A stretch of 64,000 bases of DNA from Anaerolineales bacterium (GTDB taxonomy: Bacteria > Chloroflexota > Anaerolineae > Anaerolineales > UBA4823): the NCBI GenBank assembly GCA_003105035.1, contig PQAL01000018.1, forward strand, positions 165,407 to 229,406. Reading direction: 5' to 3'. The notes beneath the pieces are model-generated. The model did not search any database and was not told the origin of the DNA. It saw nothing but the letters and a program-made list of their open reading frames with translations. Every line of letters begins with the position of its first letter. Position 1 is the first letter of the stretch. Made by a program: the position numbers and the translations under genes. This document shows positions 63,227 through 64,000 of this stretch, one piece after another.

Positions 63227-63988
63227 TTATGTCCCGTTACGCGAACGGATCAATTTGAAGCTCATGCGGTTGCCTGGGTGATACTCAATGGATTGGTGAA
63301 CTGGCTGTTCGTCACGGTTATATCCGATTTCGTCGATGACAAGCACCGGGGTGAGGGAGTCCATCTTTTTGAATATTTTCGGAATACCGCAGTTTTTTAG
63401 AATATCGGCCCTAACCGAGGAGACGTAATAAGAAATTGACTGTCCACATTTTTGCTCAAGGAATTCCAATATGGGTTCCGTGAGTCCCGGTTCAAATATT
63501 TCTTCACCGGGGAAAGCCTCTTTGAAAACCCACTCAGGGATATGGTTGATGCAGTAAATAATCGGGTTACCGTCGGCTAAAAAAAGCTTCTCGATTTCTA
63601 GGAGCTTATCACCTGGATTGAGCTTGAAGCTCTCAGCCTGGTCGGGGCTCATGGCGATCAATTCGGTACGCAACTGCTTATAGCCAGGTTCGAAGCCGTT
63701 ATCAGAGATCAAACGTGGGAAATCAATGAACTGGTTGAGCAGGTTTGAGATATTCGAGCTTTTCCTGACAAATGTCCCAACTCCCTGGCGACGAATGATC
63801 AACCCCATTGCTTCCAGGCGGTCAAATGCGCTGCGTATAGTCGCTCGGCTGACCTTATAATTGGCTGCCAGTTGGTTTTCAGGTGGCAGTGGGGTCTCAG
63901 GAGGGAAGGTGCCATTCCTAATTTGTTCGATTAGGATGGTGAGGATTTGGGAGGATAGAGAGGATTGGCGTACAGGAGTTTTATTCAT
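63227..63988 (-). CDS. GntR-family regulator with UTRA effector domain
   Basis: A 253-residue HutC-type regulator. Residues 10-75 form the GntR winged helix (ILIEQIRNGTFPPETPLPPE, NYKVSRATIRSAFDRLEAMG, GVGTFVR). The remainder is a UTRA ligand domain (GDKLLEIEKLFLADGNPIIY, CINHIPEWVF, PVLVIDEIGYNRDEQPVHQS). It would bind a small metabolite and release operator DNA. It stands upstream of the MttB-type genes on the same strand, 138 bases away, and most likely controls the corrinoid region. Its own promoter is outside the window. Confidence 0.93.
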   Translation of the reverse strand: MNKTPVRQSSLSSQILTILIEQIRNGTFPPETPLPPENQLAANYKVSRATIRSAFDRLEAMGLIIRRQGVGTFVRKSSNISNLLNQFIDFPRLISDNGFEPGYKQLRTELIAMSPDQAESFKLNPGDKLLEIEKLFLADGNPIIYCINHIPEWVFKEAFPGEEIFEPGLTEPILEFLEQKCGQSISYYVSSVRADILKNCGIPKIFKKMDSLTPVLVIDEIGYNRDEQPVHQSIEYHPGNRMSFKLIRSRNGT

Positions 63989-64000
63989 AGGACACTTGAA

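Noticed and set aside
1..64000. CRISPR array or complete insertion sequence
   Set aside because: No regularly spaced direct repeats and no transposase-like protein were seen; the only recombinase is the decayed tyrosine type.

Overview
The window looks like a chromosomal segment of an Anaerolineae-type member of Chloroflexota. This rests on gene content and style: lipoproteins with Thr/Pro/Val-rich linkers after the lipobox, a heliorhodopsin, many corrinoid methyltransferases and Gram-positive-style ABC importers. No rRNA or other marker gene is present, so the assignment is an inference.

Region 1 (1-11 kb) is an AT-rich accessory island. It holds a large protein of unknown function with a HEPN-like motif, a PD-(D/E)XK nuclease-like protein, and a compact restriction-modification operon: a C5-cytosine methyltransferase, a GHKL ATPase fused to a PD-(D/E)XK nuclease, and an endonuclease III-type glycosylase. 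It ends in an excisionase-like HTH gene, a 3' tRNA fragment that looks like an attachment site, and a decayed tyrosine recombinase.

Region 2 (11-36 kb) looks like host backbone with accessory patches. It carries a CUT1 sugar ABC importer; a membrane/light/oxygen block (SDR-DUF2867, DUF2177, heliorhodopsin, alternative oxidase, DUF1295 and a decayed second heliorhodopsin fragment); a LacI regulator with a perfect 16-bp palindromic operator; an ion-homeostasis block (CPA2 antiporter with a PII-like protein, CBS protein, ArsB/NhaD-type transporter, P2-type ATPase); and an opine dehydrogenase translationally coupled to an ATP-grasp ligase.

Region 3 (36-64 kb) is the most striking part. Seven MttB-superfamily corrinoid methyltransferases and three cognate corrinoid proteins are interleaved with a BMP/nucleoside-type ABC importer, an adenine-deaminase homologue, three other amidohydrolases, a three-subunit molybdenum hydroxylase of the xanthine dehydrogenase family and a GntR/UTRA regulator. 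Two divergent operons leave a shared 544-bp control region at 47.4-47.95 kb, and a third operon, led by the GntR gene, runs towards the second. None of the MttB genes has an in-frame amber codon, so they are of the non-pyrrolysine type. My reading is a system that imports N-methylated heterocycles (methylated purines or nucleosides, or related cyclic ureides and betaines), removes methyl groups onto cobalamin, and processes the ring by deamination, hydroxylation and hydrolysis. The substrate is inferred. The corrinoid-reactivating protein and the methylcorrinoid:tetrahydrofolate methyltransferase that such a route needs are not in the window.
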